DNA from: REEB95 sp035934235
GTDB taxonomy: Bacteria > Pseudomonadota > Alphaproteobacteria > ATCC43930 > CGMCC-115725
Assembly: GCA_035934235.1 (NCBI GenBank)
Contig: DASYYB010000025.1
Location: forward strand, 1 to 64,000
Length of the DNA: 64,000 nucleotides
Reading direction: 5' to 3'
Within the stretch, counting starts at the first letter, position 1, and each line of letters starts with the position of its first letter. This document shows, piece by piece, positions 48,212-58,032 of the stretch. Both the position numbers and the translations under genes were made by a program. The notes beneath the pieces are model-generated. The model had not been told where the DNA came from, did not search any database, and was given only the letters and a program-made list of their open reading frames with translations.

Positions 48212-48975
48212 GCGACGCGGCGCTGGCAATCCGGGGCCTATCCAAGAGCTTCGGCGGCGTCAGGGCAATCGCCGATGTCTCGCTGACCGTACCGCGGGGC
48301 AGCCTGACGGCGGTGATCGGACCCAACGGCGCGGGCAAGACGACGCTGTTCAATCTGGTGACCAACCTCTATGTCGCGGACAGCGGCGCGATCGATTTCG
48401 AAGGCCGGTCGATCCGCGGCCGCTCGCCCGGCGCGATCGCGCGCATGGGCCTGATCCGCACCTTCCAGTCGGCACGCATCTTTCCGGGCATGACGACACG
48501 CGAGAATACGGTCGCTGGCGCGCATATGCATCTCAAGGTTCCAACGTGGAAGCACATGCTTTGGCTCAAGGGCGCGCGGCGCGAGGAAGCCGCACTGGCC
48601 GCCAAAGCCGATCGGTTGCTCGAACTCGTCGGTCTGGCGGCTTTTCGTGATGTTGCCGCGACGGATCTGCCGATGGGCGCGCAAAAGATGCTCGAGGTCG
48701 TTCGCGCGCTGATGGCCGAGCCGCGGCTGCTGCTGCTGGACGAGCCGGCGGCGGGTTTGAACGACGCCGAAACCGCGGAGCTCGCCGAGTTGCTGCGCGC
48801 CGTGCGCGACAGCGGCATCACCGTCATCGTCGTCGAACACAATATGTCGCTGGTGATGGGGGTCGCCGACCAGGTCGTGGTGCTTGACGCCGGCTCGATC
48901 GTCGCCGCGGGATCGCCGCGTGCGATCCAGCAGGATAAACGCGTGATCGCCGCCTATGTCGGGGCGGAGGCGTGA
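48208..48975 (+). CDS. LivG-type ABC ATPase
   Basis: A 255-residue ATPase with Walker A GPNGAGKTT and Walker B LLLLDEPAAG. The signature position reads LPMGAQKMLE in place of S-G-G-Q, typical of LivG proteins. It overlaps the fused permease stop by four bases and is followed immediately by the LivF gene. Confidence 0.92.
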   Translation: MSDAALAIRGLSKSFGGVRAIADVSLTVPRGSLTAVIGPNGAGKTTLFNLVTNLYVADSGAIDFEGRSIRGRSPGAIARMGLIRTFQSARIFPGMTTRENTVAGAHMHLKVPTWKHMLWLKGARREEAALAAKADRLLELVGLAAFRDVAATDLPMGAQKMLEVVRALMAEPRLLLLDEPAAGLNDAETAELAELLRAVRDSGITVIVVEHNMSLVMGVADQVVVLDAGSIVAAGSPRAIQQDKRVIAAYVGAEA

Positions 48976-49763
48976 TGCTCGAACTGTCCCGCGTCTGCAC
49001 CGGTTATGAAACGGCGAACGTGATCCACGATATCGATCTCACCGTGGCGCCGGGCGAGATCGTCGCACTGGTCGGCGCCAACGGCGCTGGCAAGTCGACG
49101 CTGGTCAAGACGATCGCGGGCCTATTGGCCTTGCGCGCCGGTACGATCGCGCTCGACGGCAAGCGCATCGACCGGTTCAACGCGGGGGCGCGGGTCCTCG
49201 CCGGCGTCTCGCTGGTTCCGGAAGGGCGGCAGATTTTCGGCGGCCTGACCGTGTTGGAGAATCTGCGGCTCGGCGCCTATGCGCGGCGCAAAAACCTCGA
49301 CGAAGGCGCCATGGCGCAGCGGATTGACCGGGTCTGCGAGCGGTTTCCCATTCTACTTCAAAGACTTAAAGAGCAGGCTGGTAACCTCTCCGGCGGTCAG
49401 CAGCAGATGCTGGCGATTGCGCGCGGCTTGATGGCCGAGCCACGCATCCTGGTGCTCGACGAACCGTCGCTTGGCCTGGCGCCAGTGCTGGTGACCGAGA
49501 TCTTCCGGCTCGTTGCCGGTTTGCGCTCGGAAGGCCGCGCCATTCTGTTGTCGGAGCAGAACGCACGGCTGTCGCTGGCGATCGCGGATCGCGGCTATGT
49601 CATCGAGAACGGCCGCGTGACGCTCGCCGGCACCGGCAAGGATCTGCTGCACAATCCCGAGGTCGCCGAGCGCTATCTCGGCGTCGGCAAGGGCGTCAAT
49701 GTCGCCGATGCGTCACGCCACCAACAAATGGTCAAGCAGCTCAAAGAAATTTTCGTCCGGTGA
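48975..49763 (+). CDS. LivF-type ABC ATPase
   Basis: About 262 residues. Walker A is GANGAGKST, the signature is LSGGQQQML and Walker B is ILVLDEPSLG. The ATG at 48975 overlaps the LivG stop by one base. The C-terminus is longer than usual (about 30 residues after YLGVGKG). It completes the second liv-type transporter. Confidence 0.92.
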   Translation: MLELSRVCTGYETANVIHDIDLTVAPGEIVALVGANGAGKSTLVKTIAGLLALRAGTIALDGKRIDRFNAGARVLAGVSLVPEGRQIFGGLTVLENLRLGAYARRKNLDEGAMAQRIDRVCERFPILLQRLKEQAGNLSGGQQQMLAIARGLMAEPRILVLDEPSLGLAPVLVTEIFRLVAGLRSEGRAILLSEQNARLSLAIADRGYVIENGRVTLAGTGKDLLHNPEVAERYLGVGKGVNVADASRHQQMVKQLKEIFVR

Positions 49764-49861
49764 TCCCGGTCGAGCATTGACGGTTCGTCGAAGCCTGTGG
49801 CGGCTGCGAGAATTGGTGGACTTATCGTAATCTCATAGGCCATCAATAGGCGGCGCAGGGG

Positions 49862-50650
49862 GTGTCGTTGGCGGATTCATTCTTATCGAGTTTTACGCGG
49901 ATCTGGCGCGGCGGATATTTTGAAGGCGATCCGCGCGATCCGATGGCGCGCTCGAGCTACGGCGTTTTCGGTTGGCACAGCTCGCTCTATCTGACTTATC
50001 GCGCCTGCATCAAACCTTACGTCAAGCCGGGCGATATCGTGCTCGAAATCGGCCCGGGGCGTGGCGCATGGACAAAGACCATCGCCGAGCTCGGGCCGCG
50101 GCGCATTTATGCCGTCGACACGGTGCCGGCCGAGCATTCGGGGTTCTGGGACTATGTCGGCCGCCAGCCGAATATCGATTACGTCGTTTCCGGCGATTTC
50201 TCGCTAGCGGTCGTGCCGGACAACGCCGTGGACTACTTCTTTTCGTTCGGCTGCTTCTGCCATCTGCGGCCGGAAATGTGCGAGGCCTATGTTCATTCGT
50301 TGGCGCGCACGATGAAATCCGGCGCGCGCGGCTTTCTGATGATCGCCGATTACGACAAGCACAATGCGTGCATGGCGCATCATGCCGATACCTCCATCGA
50401 GCATGCGTTCCACGGACGCCGGTTCAGGCTCGTGCGCGGTGCCTATTGGCTGTCGCTCAAATTGATGCGCCGGCGCTTCATCGCCGATCCGCTCGACAAG
50501 GCGACTGAAACGCCGCACGTGCCGGGTGCCTGGTACCACTGGGGACTCGATCGGGCTTGCGCCGCGCTCGAAAAGGCGGGGTTCACCGTCGTCGAGCGCG
50601 ACGTTGGCACCAGTCACCGCGATCCCGTCATCCATTTTGCGAAGCGATAA
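49862..50650 (+). CDS. class I SAM-dependent methyltransferase
   Basis: A 262-residue protein with the SAM-binding motif VLEIGPGRGAWTKTI, an acidic loop AVDTVPAEH, and a later FFSFGCFCHLRPEMC region. The GTG start follows GGGGG. It stands at the left border of the surface-polysaccharide genes, so methylation of a sugar or lipid carrier is plausible but inferred. Confidence 0.78.
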   Translation: MSLADSFLSSFTRIWRGGYFEGDPRDPMARSSYGVFGWHSSLYLTYRACIKPYVKPGDIVLEIGPGRGAWTKTIAELGPRRIYAVDTVPAEHSGFWDYVGRQPNIDYVVSGDFSLAVVPDNAVDYFFSFGCFCHLRPEMCEAYVHSLARTMKSGARGFLMIADYDKHNACMAHHADTSIEHAFHGRRFRLVRGAYWLSLKLMRRRFIADPLDKATETPHVPGAWYHWGLDRACAALEKAGFTVVERDVGTSHRDPVIHFAKR

Positions 50651-50981
50651 CGGACGCGTTGCGCGAGGTTGCGACGTCTTAGCCCGTCCGAACGCGCTTC
50701 AGCTTTGCGAGAATAACGTCGAGGCTCGCGCGCCATTCCGCCTGTGGGCATCGCGAATTTCGGCTGCTTCGGTACCGGATCAGGCGGCGCACAGGTGCTC
50801 AAACCAACCCTCCAGTCGCTGGCGACGCCCAACGGTCGCCGTCGGCGTTTGGTTTATGGGTTGCTCGGGCGAAACACGCCATATCCGGCTCCCGTTACGC
50901 AGAACGGGGCTTGCGCCGCAAGCACGGCTCGGCAAACATCCCGGCCATGACGCTGTCTTTTGTCGCGGCCGGACCCGATCG
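50651..50981. other. intergenic region with tandem hairpins
   Basis: 331 bp with no convincing gene. Two adjacent perfect hairpins lie at 50891-50908 (CCCGTT / AACGGG) and 50909-50923 (GCTTGC / GCAAGC), about 60 bp before the epimerase start. There is no T-tract after them, so they may be a leader structure rather than a terminator. Confidence 0.5.
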
Positions 50982-51977
50982 ATGACCGAAAAGGCGCTGC
51001 GCGCCGCATATGCCGGCGCGCGCGTGACCGTCGCCGGCGGCCTCGGCTTCATCGGTTCGAATCTGGCGCGGCGGCTCGGCACGCTGGGTGCCGACGTGCT
51101 GGCGGTCGACGCATTGCTGCCCGAACTCGGCGGCAACCGGCACAATCTCGACGGCGCGCAAGGGCACATCGCCGTCGAGATCGCCGATCTGCGCACGGCG
51201 GACGTCACGCCATTCGTCGCTGGCCGGCAATACCTCTTCAACCTCGCGGCCCAGACCAGCCACCAGGGCTCGATGGACGCGCCGCTGGACGATCTCGATC
51301 TCAACTGCCGCGTGGCGTTGCGCCTGCTCGAAGCTTGCCGCAAGAGCGCGCCGGCGATCGGCGTCGTCTTCGCGTCGACCCGCCAGGTTTACGGCAAACC
51401 GAACTATTTGCCGGTCGATGAGCGCCATCCGCTCGCGCCGGTCGACGTCAACGGGGTTCATAAGCTGGCGGCCGAGGCCTATCACACGCTCTATCGCAAT
51501 GTGTACGGCGTCCGGTCGTGCGTGCTGCGGCTGACCAACACTTATGGGCCGCGCATGCGTATCAAGGACGCACGGCAGACGTTCCTCGGCGTTTGGGTGC
51601 GAGCGGTCCTCGAAGGACGCCGTTTCGAGGTCTGGCAAGGCGAGCAGTTGCGCGACCTGACCTATGTCGATGACGCCGTCGACGCTTTACTGCTCGCGGC
51701 CGCGGTGCCAAAAGCCGCGGGCGGCGTCTTCAATATCGGCGGTGGCCGGCGCGTCGCGTTGAAGCGATTGGCCGACGCGCTGGTGGCCGCACACGGCAGC
51801 GGCGGTTATTCGATCGAGCCGTTTCCGGCGACCCGCAAGCGCATCGACATCGGCGATTATCATGCGGACGATCGACAGTTTCGCCGCGTGACCGGCTGGA
51901 AGCCGCGCGTCGTGCTCAAGGACGGGCTGGCGCGGACGCTCGCTTATTATCGCCGTAATCTCGCACCCTATCTCTGA
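50982..51977 (+). CDS. NAD-dependent epimerase/dehydratase
   Basis: A 331-residue extended SDR. The NAD-binding motif is GGLGFIGSNLARRL. The region normally holding Y-x-x-x-K reads GVHKLAAEAYHT, with His-Lys where Tyr-x-x-x-Lys is usual; the catalytic Ser/Thr area is FASTRQVYGKPNY. The TNTYGPRMR and RDLTYVDDAVDA motifs are those of sugar-nucleotide epimerases. It starts MTEKALRAAYAG and is followed three bases later by the aminotransferase gene, so a nucleotide-sugar product is likely. Confidence 0.82.
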   Translation: MTEKALRAAYAGARVTVAGGLGFIGSNLARRLGTLGADVLAVDALLPELGGNRHNLDGAQGHIAVEIADLRTADVTPFVAGRQYLFNLAAQTSHQGSMDAPLDDLDLNCRVALRLLEACRKSAPAIGVVFASTRQVYGKPNYLPVDERHPLAPVDVNGVHKLAAEAYHTLYRNVYGVRSCVLRLTNTYGPRMRIKDARQTFLGVWVRAVLEGRRFEVWQGEQLRDLTYVDDAVDALLLAAAVPKAAGGVFNIGGGRRVALKRLADALVAAHGSGGYSIEPFPATRKRIDIGDYHADDRQFRRVTGWKPRVVLKDGLARTLAYYRRNLAPYL

Positions 51978-51980
51978 GCG

Positions 51981-53105
51981 ATGGCGAGCCGACGCAAACC
52001 CATTCCCCAGACGGCACCGCTCGCGGCCTATCGCGCGTCGCGCGCGCGTATCGATCGCGCCGTCGCCCGCGTCCTGGCGAGCGGCCGCTACATCCTGGGT
52101 CCGGAAGTCGAAGCCTTCGAGCGCGAATTCGCCGGCTATATCGGCTGCCGTCACGCGGTCGGTGTTGGCTCGGGGACCGACGCGCTGGTGCTCGCGCTGC
52201 GTGCCCTTGGGCTGTCGCCCGGAACGCCAATTGCGACGGCGTCGCATACCGCGGTCGCCACCGTTGCGGCGATCGAGCTCGCCGGGCTAACGCCGTTGTT
52301 GCTCGACATCGATCCGGCAACCTACACGCTGGCGCCGGCGGCGCTCGAGCGCGCATTCGCCGACAGCCCGCGTATCGGCGCGGTGATTGCGGTGCATCTC
52401 TACGGCCAAGCGGCGGATCTCAATGCGCTCGCGCGGTTGACGCGGCGCCATGGCGTCACGTTGATCGAGGATTGTGCGCAAAGCCACGGCGCGATGCTCG
52501 ATGGCCGACGTCTTGGGTCGATCGGCGACGTCGCGTGTTTCAGCTTCTACCCGACCAAGAATCTCGGTGCGGTCGGCGACGGCGGCGCAGTCCTGACCAG
52601 CGACAACGATCTCGCCGCGCGGCTCCGTGAGATTCGCGAATACGGCTGGCGCAAGCGGTATGTCAGCGCCGTGTCGGGCATGAACACGCGGCTCGATCCG
52701 ATCCAGGCGGCGGTGTTGCGCGTCAAGCTGCCGGGTCTCGACCGCGCCAACGCGCGGCGTGCGGCGATCGCGGCGCGCTATGATCGCGGGCTTGCCAAGA
52801 CCGGTCTCGGTTTGCCGGTGCGTCGCTCCGGCGCCACGCACGTCTTCCACCAGTATGTCGTCCGCACGCCGCGGCGCGACGCCGTGCGGGCGGCGCTCGA
52901 CCGCGCCGGTATCGGCACCGCCGTCCACTATCCCGTGCCAGTTCACTTGCAGCCGGCCTATCGCGGCCGCGTCGGCCTCGATCCTGGCGGTCTCGGCGAA
53001 AGCGAGCGCGCAGCGCGCGAGGTGCTCAGCCTGCCGATGTTCCCGGAACTCGGCGCCACCGATGTGGCGCGCGTGATCGCGGCGGTGAAAGCCACGCAGG
53101 CCTGA
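51981..53105 (+). CDS. DegT/DnrJ/EryC1-family sugar aminotransferase
   Basis: A 374-residue PLP enzyme. It has GSGTDALVLALRALGL, the Asp-containing IEDCAQSHGA, and the PLP lysine in FYPTKNLGAVGDGG. It transfers an amino group to a keto-sugar nucleotide, probably the product of the epimerase/dehydratase just upstream. It ends one base from the convergent three-domain protein gene. Confidence 0.92.
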   Translation: MASRRKPIPQTAPLAAYRASRARIDRAVARVLASGRYILGPEVEAFEREFAGYIGCRHAVGVGSGTDALVLALRALGLSPGTPIATASHTAVATVAAIELAGLTPLLLDIDPATYTLAPAALERAFADSPRIGAVIAVHLYGQAADLNALARLTRRHGVTLIEDCAQSHGAMLDGRRLGSIGDVACFSFYPTKNLGAVGDGGAVLTSDNDLAARLREIREYGWRKRYVSAVSGMNTRLDPIQAAVLRVKLPGLDRANARRAAIAARYDRGLAKTGLGLPVRRSGATHVFHQYVVRTPRRDAVRAALDRAGIGTAVHYPVPVHLQPAYRGRVGLDPGGLGESERAAREVLSLPMFPELGATDVARVIAAVKATQA

Positions 53106-56100
53106 TCAGCCGGCGATTCGGACGGCGCCAGCAGTTACAGCTTCTGGAGTTGGCACCGGGTCCCGAACCGACGCGGGTATTGCGCTATATACCGCGGCGC
53201 CGATCAGCAACCAGAACGCGCGCTGATACATAAGATCGTGCACTTGAGACATCACGCCGAATGCCAGCAGCGACAAGACGAGCAGGATGCGCGCGCAATC
53301 CGCTTGGCTTCGTAACGAGCCACGGATTTCGCGGTGGAGGACAATGACGTAAGGAACCGCAAACACCAAAAAGCCGACCAGTCCCGTCTCTGCCAATAGC
53401 CAGAGCGGCGTCGAATGGACGATCAAAAACATCCCGCGGTGTTGTTCGAAGGAAAAGACGAAGGCTCCGAGACCCGCTCCGAATAAGGGATGCGCCAGAA
53501 ACATTTTGAATGCGGCTACTAAGCCTATCCACCGATCATTATTAACTTCGTATGCAGAATCTCCTTTCGTCAGCTGATTATAATTGAAGTCGAAATACCT
53601 GTTGATCGCGGCGGTGGCGTGATTAGCGTGGTTGATGAACACCACAAGATGCCCAATCGACGCAATGGCGAGCACGCCGACAAAGGCGTAGGCAAGGGGC
53701 ACCAACAGAGACCGCCAGTTGATGTAGCCAAGCATGGCCGCCACGACACAAACCACAAGGCATGTTCCCTCGGCAGCACGCGAGGCGGAAAAATAAACTG
53801 CCATGTAGGTGAGTGTTAAAGAAAGACGTTGTCGCCAACCAACCAGACGGAGCGCAATGATGGCGGCGAGCACGAGCAAAAGCTGAAAGCCGAACGCATT
53901 CGGATTCTGGGCAAACCCTTCAATGCGGTACGTTTGGTATGAGACTAAATTGGTCGGAATATCTGCCCCTAACGCGACTGCGACGAGAAGGGCTAATTCG
54001 AGCGCGGCCACTGCCAATCCGGCGGCAACAAATGTCCGCAACAAAACCCGGGTGCTCTCGGCGCCGTTTTGCATCGCAAGCAGCGCACCAGTCGCCGCGT
54101 AAGCCAACAGGACCAACCATCCAAAGAGCCGATTCGTTGACGCCCAGGCGGTCCAGCCGTCAACGAGCCAGCCGTGCAGAAACGCGAGCACAATAACCGC
54201 ACTCATGAGCGCTACGATTATGCCGGCGTTTGGCACGCGACTAGACCGTGCGCGTGTAGATGTCGAAAACATCTGACGAACAAACAGCGCGCCGCCGAAA
54301 AGTACGACGGAGTCGGCGAGGTTGACGTCGAGTTGGCCGGCGCCCACGGGGACGTGGATTTGGAAGAAAACGGCGGACGCTACGAAAATTGGGATGCACC
54401 AATTGAGGAAGTCGCTGTGAGTTGCACTCGCGCGCGACCCAATTTGTTGTGAAGTCTTCGCCGGGGCGAATTTGGTGAATCCAGAGCTCACAAGTGCCAG
54501 CATCGCCATGATCAAAATCGACGAGAAACCGATGAGCAACGCGATGACGAGCGACGTCGAATATGGCACGCCAACGGCGCCCAGTGCATAAACAGCGCTC
54601 ACCTCGCGCAAGCCCCAGCCGGCGAGGCTTAGCGGTATGCTGGCCGCAAACATCACAAGAGTCGTCGCCGCGACGAGATTGATAAGTCCAACCGAATGCA
54701 CGAGGCCCACGGCCGCAACGATGTACGCGGCCATGGTCGTCAATTGGATTAACAAGCTGACCAGTGATGTCCGGAAATAAATCGTGATCGCATCGACCCA
54801 CGCGACATGCTCGAGCGCGCGCTTCGCGCCGGTTCCCCAACCAAATACCGCTCCAGCGGCGCCGACAATGGCAATTCCTGCCAGGATTTTGAGGAATTCG
54901 TCGCCACCCCCGGCAAGATCGAGCGTGATATGGCCGAACAAATAGAAAGTACCGATCAGTGCAAGCGCCAGGGAGATCGCGGCCGCAACAACACGCTCAT
55001 ATCCGGTGATGATGATGGTGGTCGGCATCGACACGCCGACCTTCGAGAACACGGCGCTTCGTGCAAGAGTCTGGCCGATGATCTGGAAGAAGAAACTACC
55101 AGCAAGTTGGCCCAAAGCCGTCGCCGCGAACGCATCCCTGAAGCGGACTGGATGATGCAAATCGCGGGCAAGTAGCTGGAGGCGGATGCAGGCGAGCAAG
55201 TTGCCAAGCGTTAGCGCAATCAGGACGATGGCCAATGTTGATATTTGCAGACTGGCTGCGGTCTTCCACAGCTTACCAAGGTCGAAGCGACTGAAGGCCA
55301 CGGCAAGCGCGCTGACCGTGACAAGGATCGGCAGCCCGTGCTGCGCAATTTTGAAGAGCGTCGGTTTTTCAGATAACTGCGTGGGCCTTCTGGGCGATTT
55401 TTCCGGAAGCGCAAGGCCATCATCGGCTGGAGCTGACATAGGCGTATTCAGGGGGCCTGGTTCCGTCATCCGTTCATATGCGGCGACATTCCAGGCTGCA
55501 TCTCTGGACGTATTGGCTTGCGCCGCTGCCAGCGCAGGTTTTCCTCCGTCGAAATCCTGGCGACGTTCATCCTGGGTTCTGCGGTTTTTCCGATCATTTC
55601 CGGCACGTTCCGCTGCCGTGGCGATGCGCTCCCATATTGCTTCATAGCGCGCGATCGCAGCCGCAAGACCGTAATGCTGCTCCATCCGGTCGCGCGCCGC
55701 TTTGCCAAGCCGGAGGCGAAGGGCCTGGTCTTCCGCCAGATTCACAATGACTTCAGCCAATGCCTGTGGATTGCGCGGTGGCACGACCAATCCTGTCTTG
55801 TCGATGATCAATTTGGAATCACCAACGTCGGTTGCGATACACGGCACGCCCGTTGCCATCGCCTCTGCCAAGACATTGGGGAATCCTTCGCCGTATGCCG
55901 ATGAAAGGACTGCCATATCGAGAGCCGCGTTCAAACCGGCAGGGTCGTCACACTCACCGATCAGGTGAACGGGTGCGCTCACCACATTTGCTAGCCTCGC
56001 CAAGGCTTGATCGTTTTGGGTGATCCCGCGTCCGGCGAGTACGAATTCCAAGTTCGGTAGGTGACGCGCGGCCTCGGCTGCCGCTCGCAACATACCTTCG

Positions 56101-56729
56101 TGATCCTTCATCGGATCGCGCCGCGCGACCATGCCAACAAGAGTGACGCCGTCTTTGATGCCTAGACGCTGCCGCCAACGTGTTCGTGCATCAACGTTAG
56201 GGCAGAAAATGGCTGTGTCGATGCCGTTTGGAACGAGTGCCCACTGCTGTGCGCGATAGCCCAGATGTAAGTGCCATCGGCGTCCGGATTCGGAATTCGC
56301 CATGACCAAGTTCGGCAGGGACGAGAGCCAGACGAGAAATCGGACAACAATCCGCGTCGACCACCGATACTGTGACAGATCCATGTTCGAGCAGCGGAGG
56401 TTCCACGCGATGGGATATCCCGTCAACTTTGCGGCGATGAGGCCGATCAAGTCGGCATGGTAAAGCCACGTTTGAATGACGATAGGCCGTTCACGCCGAA
56501 TGATTTTGGCTAGGCCAAATATTCCTCTTAGCGATGGAAGGTAACGCCGCATGCCGAGTGAAACGACATCGGCCCCAGCGTCACGGAGCGCCGGAACCAA
56601 GGTGCCGTCGCGCGAGAGCGACACCACGACATGACGATACCGCGTCGACGCCGTGACGAGCCGCAACAGCATGCGTTCGGCGCCGCCTGCGCCTAATTCG
56701 GTGATGACGTGGACGATCGCGGGTTTCAT
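53106..56729 (-). CDS. three-module polysaccharide protein: GT4 glycosyltransferase, UPF0104 membrane domain, O-antigen polymerase/ligase-like domain
   Basis: About 1,207 residues in one unbroken frame. Residues 1-370 are a GT4 glycosyltransferase (GGAERMLLRL at the start, VPNGIDTAIF, and the E-x7-E motif GEGFPNVLAEAMA at 280-292). A polar linker (about 370-450) follows. Residues about 455-755 form an 8-TM lysylphosphatidylglycerol-synthase-TM/UPF0104 domain, with SLAGWGLREVSAVY as the G-x-x-E-like motif. Residues about 770-1190 are a 10-TM Wzy/WaaL-like domain with the periplasmic motif HSTPLWLLAETGLVG (His1105, Glu1114). An ATG at 56729 is used; a TTG six codons upstream is possible. The codon use looks ordinary across the joints. 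Confidence 0.85.
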   Translation of the reverse strand: MKPAIVHVITELGAGGAERMLLRLVTASTRYRHVVVSLSRDGTLVPALRDAGADVVSLGMRRYLPSLRGIFGLAKIIRRERPIVIQTWLYHADLIGLIAAKLTGYPIAWNLRCSNMDLSQYRWSTRIVVRFLVWLSSLPNLVMANSESGRRWHLHLGYRAQQWALVPNGIDTAIFCPNVDARTRWRQRLGIKDGVTLVGMVARRDPMKDHEGMLRAAAEAARHLPNLEFVLAGRGITQNDQALARLANVVSAPVHLIGECDDPAGLNAALDMAVLSSAYGEGFPNVLAEAMATGVPCIATDVGDSKLIIDKTGLVVPPRNPQALAEVIVNLAEDQALRLRLGKAARDRMEQHYGLAAAIARYEAIWERIATAAERAGNDRKNRRTQDERRQDFDGGKPALAAAQANTSRDAAWNVAAYERMTEPGPLNTPMSAPADDGLALPEKSPRRPTQLSEKPTLFKIAQHGLPILVTVSALAVAFSRFDLGKLWKTAASLQISTLAIVLIALTLGNLLACIRLQLLARDLHHPVRFRDAFAATALGQLAGSFFFQIIGQTLARSAVFSKVGVSMPTTIIITGYERVVAAAISLALALIGTFYLFGHITLDLAGGGDEFLKILAGIAIVGAAGAVFGWGTGAKRALEHVAWVDAITIYFRTSLVSLLIQLTTMAAYIVAAVGLVHSVGLINLVAATTLVMFAASIPLSLAGWGLREVSAVYALGAVGVPYSTSLVIALLIGFSSILIMAMLALVSSGFTKFAPAKTSQQIGSRASATHSDFLNWCIPIFVASAVFFQIHVPVGAGQLDVNLADSVVLFGGALFVRQMFSTSTRARSSRVPNAGIIVALMSAVIVLAFLHGWLVDGWTAWASTNRLFGWLVLLAYAATGALLAMQNGAESTRVLLRTFVAAGLAVAALELALLVAVALGADIPTNLVSYQTYRIEGFAQNPNAFGFQLLLVLAAIIALRLVGWRQRLSLTLTYMAVYFSASRAAEGTCLVVCVVAAMLGYINWRSLLVPLAYAFVGVLAIASIGHLVVFINHANHATAAINRYFDFNYNQLTKGDSAYEVNNDRWIGLVAAFKMFLAHPLFGAGLGAFVFSFEQHRGMFLIVHSTPLWLLAETGLVGFLVFAVPYVIVLHREIRGSLRSQADCARILLVLSLLAFGVMSQVHDLMYQRAFWLLIGAAVYSAIPASVRDPVPTPEAVTAGAVRIAG

Positions 56730-56935
56730 CGTTGTGCTTTGCGGCAACTTAATCCGAGGTACACAAACGGGAGCATGCGCGCGAATGTCGCGCTAAGCGG
56801 TTGAGTTTTCATCATTGGTGACGACCATATCACTTAAAATTCGAGGATTCGATGTCCGCACCCGCTGCATCACCCCCAGAGGCATTGATGTGACGCAGAC
56901 GGGAATGTGGGTCAAATGCGTCTCTCCTTGCGGAG

Positions 56936-57700
56936 CTAGGAAACCGGAGTGTCTGGGAAGCGCATGACATAAAGATGGCAAGAGCTGCCCAATATTTGTG
57001 CCAGCCGGGCGCGTCGCTCCAACAGTATGCGCGCGCCGCACACCATCGAGCCGGTATAGAACAGACCCATTGGCCTGTCGTAGAACAATTCGAATCCGTT
57101 GCGACGAAAATTTTTGCGCCACCAGCGGGGATGGAACAGCCAAAGTTCTGCGAACCCGAAGCCGCGTTCGCCGTGACGGGGCTGCAACACTGCGGCGCCG
57201 CACGCGCGCACCGCCTGATACCAAGCGCAACCAAGGCTGCGTGGGTCGCCCGAATGCGGCATGGATCGACGGATGGCCGAACGAATGTAGACCAATGCAT
57301 TGCCATACGAAGACAAAATCGACCAAAAACGCCACGCGTGGGTCGGCAACACGTGAATTGCGATACCCTGGGCCTTCAGGACGCGTCGGATCTCAGCATG
57401 AAGCCCTTCAAGATCACGAACGTGTTCCAATGCGTTTGACGAGAAAACGACGTCGAAGCTTTGTGCCCCGAATGGAATGTGGATGCCATCGTAATCGATC
57501 ACCGGAAAGACGCGAACGCTGGCATACGCCGAGTCGGCTACTTCAATTGCCATCACATCAAAACCGCGACGTTGCAATTCGAGCGCTTGCAAGCCGGTAC
57601 CGGCGCCAATTTCTAGAATGCGAGCGCCAGACGGCAGGTATGGCACGATCGTGACGATCTCAGCGGCGCGCAAGGTGTTCAAGTATTCAATGGAAAACAT
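56936..57700 (-). CDS. class I SAM-dependent methyltransferase (type 11)
   Basis: About 254 residues. SAM motif I is ILEIGAGTGLQALEL, motif II VMAIEVADSAY, and the DVVFSSNALEHVRDL segment is typical of methyltransferase 11 proteins. The ATG at 57700 (MFSIEYLN) with GGAGAC upstream gives a standard domain; a TTG start at 57802 would add 34 residues. It shares an intergenic promoter region with the divergent polysaccharide regulator. Confidence 0.82.
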   Translation of the reverse strand: MFSIEYLNTLRAAEIVTIVPYLPSGARILEIGAGTGLQALELQRRGFDVMAIEVADSAYASVRVFPVIDYDGIHIPFGAQSFDVVFSSNALEHVRDLEGLHAEIRRVLKAQGIAIHVLPTHAWRFWSILSSYGNALVYIRSAIRRSMPHSGDPRSLGCAWYQAVRACGAAVLQPRHGERGFGFAELWLFHPRWWRKNFRRNGFELFYDRPMGLFYTGSMVCGARILLERRARLAQILGSSCHLYVMRFPDTPVS

Positions 57701-57943
57701 CGCCGACGAGTCTCCGCAAATCGTATCCTCGCAGCGGTGAAAAACCGGCTGGCACTTGCGCTCCTCTATGACGCTCACAAGTTCCCATCGACCGTCGCGC
57801 AAGGACCGACAATATCAGCGCTCAGGCCAAGCGACACAATCTTAGCCCCGGTGCGAGACAGGACAACCGCACGACTTTGGGTGTATGGCACAACGAATAC
57901 AAAGAAACACGACCTAAGTCTTTAATAAAACAGATAAAATCTG

Positions 57944-57973
57944 TTGACTGTTCATGACATGAACGCGTATGTT
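57944..57973 (+). promoter_or_regulatory. candidate sigma-70 promoter of the polysaccharide operon
   Basis: TTGACT (57944-57949) and TATGTT (57968-57973) with an 18-bp spacer, 60 bp before the GTG of the winged-helix regulator. Two palindromes overlap the spacer and the -10 region, which is the expected layout for repression. Confidence 0.6.
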
Positions 57974-57987
57974 CATATTATGAACAT
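57950..57987 (+). promoter_or_regulatory. tandem palindromic operators before the winged-helix regulator
   Basis: Two perfect inverted repeats share the half-site GTTCAT. The first is GTTCATG-A-CATGAAC (57950-57964) and the second is ATGTTCAT-ATT-ATGAACAT (57969-57987). Their centres are 21 bp apart, two turns of the helix, so two dimers could bind the same face. The gene just downstream encodes a winged-helix protein, so autoregulation is the simplest reading. They also lie in the divergent methyltransferase upstream region. Confidence 0.75.
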
Positions 57988-58032
57988 GCTTGGTTCAGAT
58001 CTAGGACAGGCTTCCGGATTCTTGAGGATCGC

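Noticed and set aside
56793..57335. Two minus-strand frames overlapping the methyltransferase gene
   Set aside because: They lie in other frames of a clear SAM methyltransferase and have no motif of their own.
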